DNA of 64,000 nt from contig CAVQUX010000014.1 in the NCBI GenBank assembly GCA_963716925.1, positions 868,001 to 932,000 on the forward strand. The letters run 5' to 3'. The notes beneath the pieces were generated by a model. That model did no database searches. It was given only the letters and a program-made list of their open reading frames with translations, and was not told the DNA's origin. Shown piece by piece: positions 62,519 to 64,000 of the stretch; position 1 is the stretch's first letter; each line of letters begins with the position of its first letter. The DNA is from DAISKN01 sp963716925. Its GTDB lineage: Bacteria > Acidobacteriota > Vicinamibacteria > Marinacidobacterales > SMYC01. Position numbers and translations under genes: made by a program.

Positions 62519-63700
62519 TCAAGAACGTGGCGGTGGATCGTCTCGACCGAGCTGGGAGAGAGCGAGCTCGATCTCTTCTCTCACCCGAGGGTCTCCCTCG
62601 TCGCCGAGCCGCGACTCCAGGGGCGGCCGCGCGCTCGAGTCCCCGATCGCCCCGAGCGCCCAGGCCGCGTGGCCGCGGACCAGGGCCTCCTCGTGCCCCA
62701 GGGCCTCGACGAGCGCCGGAATCCCTCGCGGGTCTCGCGCGTTTCCGAGCGCTATCGCCGCGTTTCGCAGGAAACCTCCGTAGCGCGCGCGTCGAATTGC
62801 GCTCCCGCGCGTGGCTTCGAGGAACTCCTCCCGGCTCATCCGGAGAATGCCGGCGAGATCCATCGAAGCGAGGGGCTCCCGGGGGAGGAACGCCGGGACC
62901 GCGCTCTTCACCGCGAAGCGGTTCCAGGGGCATACGTCCTGGCAGTCGTCGCAACCGTAGATACGATTCCCGACGAGCGGACGAAGATCGCGGGGAACGA
63001 ACCCCCGGAGCTCGATCGTCAGGTACGAGATGCAGAGGCGGCTGTCGACGACGTAGGGCTCGACGATCGCGCCCGTGGGGCAGGCCGACAGGCACCGCGT
63101 GCAGGTGCCGCAGCGGTTCGGCTCGGGGGAAGCGGGGGGAGGGGAAGCCAACCGCAGCGGAACCAGGATCTCGCCCAGAAAGAACCAGGAGCTTCCCTCA
63201 CGGGAGAGGAGATTCGAATGTTTGCCGACCCAGCCCAGTCCGGCGGCGGCGGCATAACTCTTCTCGAGGAGGGGACCGGTGTCGACGTAGATTCTCGTTT
63301 CGACCGAGCAACGGGCTTCGATGAACGCCGCCACCTCCTTCAGCTTCCCCTCGAGCACCCGGTGATAGTCCTCGCCCTGGGCGTAGCTCGAGATGACGCC
63401 GAACCCCGGCGGCGCGTGGACGGGAGCTCCCCGGTAGTAGCTCAATCCGCAGCAGACGAGGGTGAGGGTCCCTTCGAGGCTTCGGGAGGCGTCGGTGCGG
63501 CGCTCGGCGGCGCGCGCCATCCATGCCATCTCACCCTGGTAGCCCCGCCCCAGCCACTCCTTCAGAGGCTCGTCCGATTCGGGAAGCCGCGCGGGGGCGA
63601 AGCCGACCTTGTCGAAACCGACGGCCCTCGCCTTCCCGGCAATCGCCTCCCGGAGCCCGTCGGTCCTCCTGGAGTCCTCGGTCATGGCGGTTCGCCCCAA
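62519..63700 (-). CDS. queG: Epoxyqueuosine reductase QueG
   Basis: 393 residues. QueG reduces epoxyqueuosine to queuosine in tRNA using cobalamin and two [4Fe-4S] clusters. The clusters are in CGTCTRCLSACPTGAI and CDDCQDVCPWN. YVDTGPLLEKSYAAAAGLGWVGKHSNLLS is the B12-pocket region. Two HEAT-like repeats (GIPALVEALGHEEALVRGHAAWALGAIG) close the protein, as in known structures. An ATG at 63685 would trim five residues and may be the real start. B12 use links it loosely to the IcmF genes. Confidence 0.94.
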   Translation of the reverse strand: MGRTAMTEDSRRTDGLREAIAGKARAVGFDKVGFAPARLPESDEPLKEWLGRGYQGEMAWMARAAERRTDASRSLEGTLTLVCCGLSYYRGAPVHAPPGFGVISSYAQGEDYHRVLEGKLKEVAAFIEARCSVETRIYVDTGPLLEKSYAAAAGLGWVGKHSNLLSREGSSWFFLGEILVPLRLASPPPASPEPNRCGTCTRCLSACPTGAIVEPYVVDSRLCISYLTIELRGFVPRDLRPLVGNRIYGCDDCQDVCPWNRFAVKSAVPAFLPREPLASMDLAGILRMSREEFLEATRGSAIRRARYGGFLRNAAIALGNARDPRGIPALVEALGHEEALVRGHAAWALGAIGDSSARPPLESRLGDEGDPRVREEIELALSQLGRDDPPPRS

Positions 63701-63729
63701 AGATATACAATAGCCGCGGACGTGAAATC

Positions 63730-63984
63730 GTGGAGACCCTGGACAGCGTCATCGCCACTCTGAACCACCTCGGGGTAGGGGCGCTCGACAAGATCGAGGC
63801 GGATCTCCGGGCGGTGCGGACGGAGCTCGAGCGGCGGGAGCTCCCGGAGCTGGTGGAGAAGCTCGACGCCTGCCATCTCGCGCTGACCCGGGGAGAGCTG
63901 CAGGAGTTCCGGCGGCTGCGAGAGACGATCGTGAGCCGTCTGGGGCATATTCGCGTCAAGACGGACCGAGTCGCGCCGCTTTGA
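63730..63984 (+). CDS. Small coiled-coil protein of unknown function
   Basis: An 84-residue protein, start GTG at 63730. It is mostly helical with a repeating charged/hydrophobic pattern (LDSVIATLNHLGVGALDKIEADLRAVRTELERRELPELVEKLDAC), suggesting a coiled coil or helical bundle. Divergent from queG. I recognise no family. A shared upstream AT-rich AAAGATATACAATAG near 63699 could hold its promoter (-10 TATACA). Confidence 0.5.
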   Translation: METLDSVIATLNHLGVGALDKIEADLRAVRTELERRELPELVEKLDACHLALTRGELQEFRRLRETIVSRLGHIRVKTDRVAPL

Positions 63985-64000
63985 CACCCCGCGCGGGTGC

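Overview
The window is about 64 kb of GC-rich bacterial chromosome, densely coded, with many genes joined by 1-4 base start/stop overlaps. Gene content suggests Acidobacteriota or a close relative. The hints are an ECF sigma factor of the 'sigma-70 X6' type, a cytochrome c fused to a PHM-like copper monooxygenase, HAF-repeat secreted proteins, a DUF4388/PATAN protein, an IcmF-type fused mutase, and kinase/WD40-type proteins. There is no rRNA or marker gene that fixes the phylum, so this is inference.

Layout. 1-0.6 kb: a type II toxin-antitoxin pair (MazF-like toxin cut by the window edge, ribbon-helix-helix antitoxin) with its own promoter and operator. 0.65-5.3 kb: a quinone oxidoreductase, then a Lol-like lipoprotein export set (FtsX-type permease, ATPase, LolA-like carrier) running into a radical SAM protein. 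5.35-8.2 kb: accessory patch with an AbrB/PIN toxin-antitoxin pair under a probably leaderless promoter, a deleted Ser/Thr kinase remnant, a Uma2-family nuclease and an enlarged YjbQ-like protein. 8.3-16.7 kb: core genes uvrC, trpS, scpA, scpB, rluB, cmk, rpsA and an IHF/HU gene. 16.8-20.5 kb: icmF plus a second stand-alone B12-binding protein. 20.8-30.1 kb: a long-linker response regulator, birA fused to an unknown domain, rlmD-type methyltransferase, a secreted protein, comEC, mazG and a DUF1844 gene. 30.1-38.9 kb: TPR/zinc-ribbon membrane protein, DUF4388 protein, ribF, a STAS / HATPase / GAF-PP2C partner-switching set, cysS, yraN. 38.9-41.6 kb: tRNA-Gly and tRNA-Cys, an AAA/DUF4143 ATPase with an AT-rich promoter, tRNA-Leu and a thrice-frameshifted alcohol dehydrogenase. 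41.7-44.5 kb: a tightly overlapped three-gene secreted operon led by the cytochrome c/copper monooxygenase. 44.5-53.6 kb: hybrid histidine kinase, serine hydrolase, phosphatase-superfamily protein, ECF sigma factor, PilZ protein, DUF5684 membrane protein, amino-acid permease. 53.6-64 kb: FprA-like reductase with two genes of unknown role, two large secreted proteins, an M19 dipeptidase, queG and a small coiled protein.

Two features cut across genes. First, five genes (uvrC, ribF, cysS, adh and the histidine kinase) are broken by nine single-base insertions, all +1 and none -1, with a possible tenth in birA. Four of these genes are normally needed, which points to sequence error, though the one-sided pattern deserves checking in reads. 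Second, a three-hairpin repeat occurs at the end of rluB and just before icmF, with a compensatory base-pair change between the copies. No CRISPR array, complete insertion sequence, prophage, rRNA operon or replication origin was seen.
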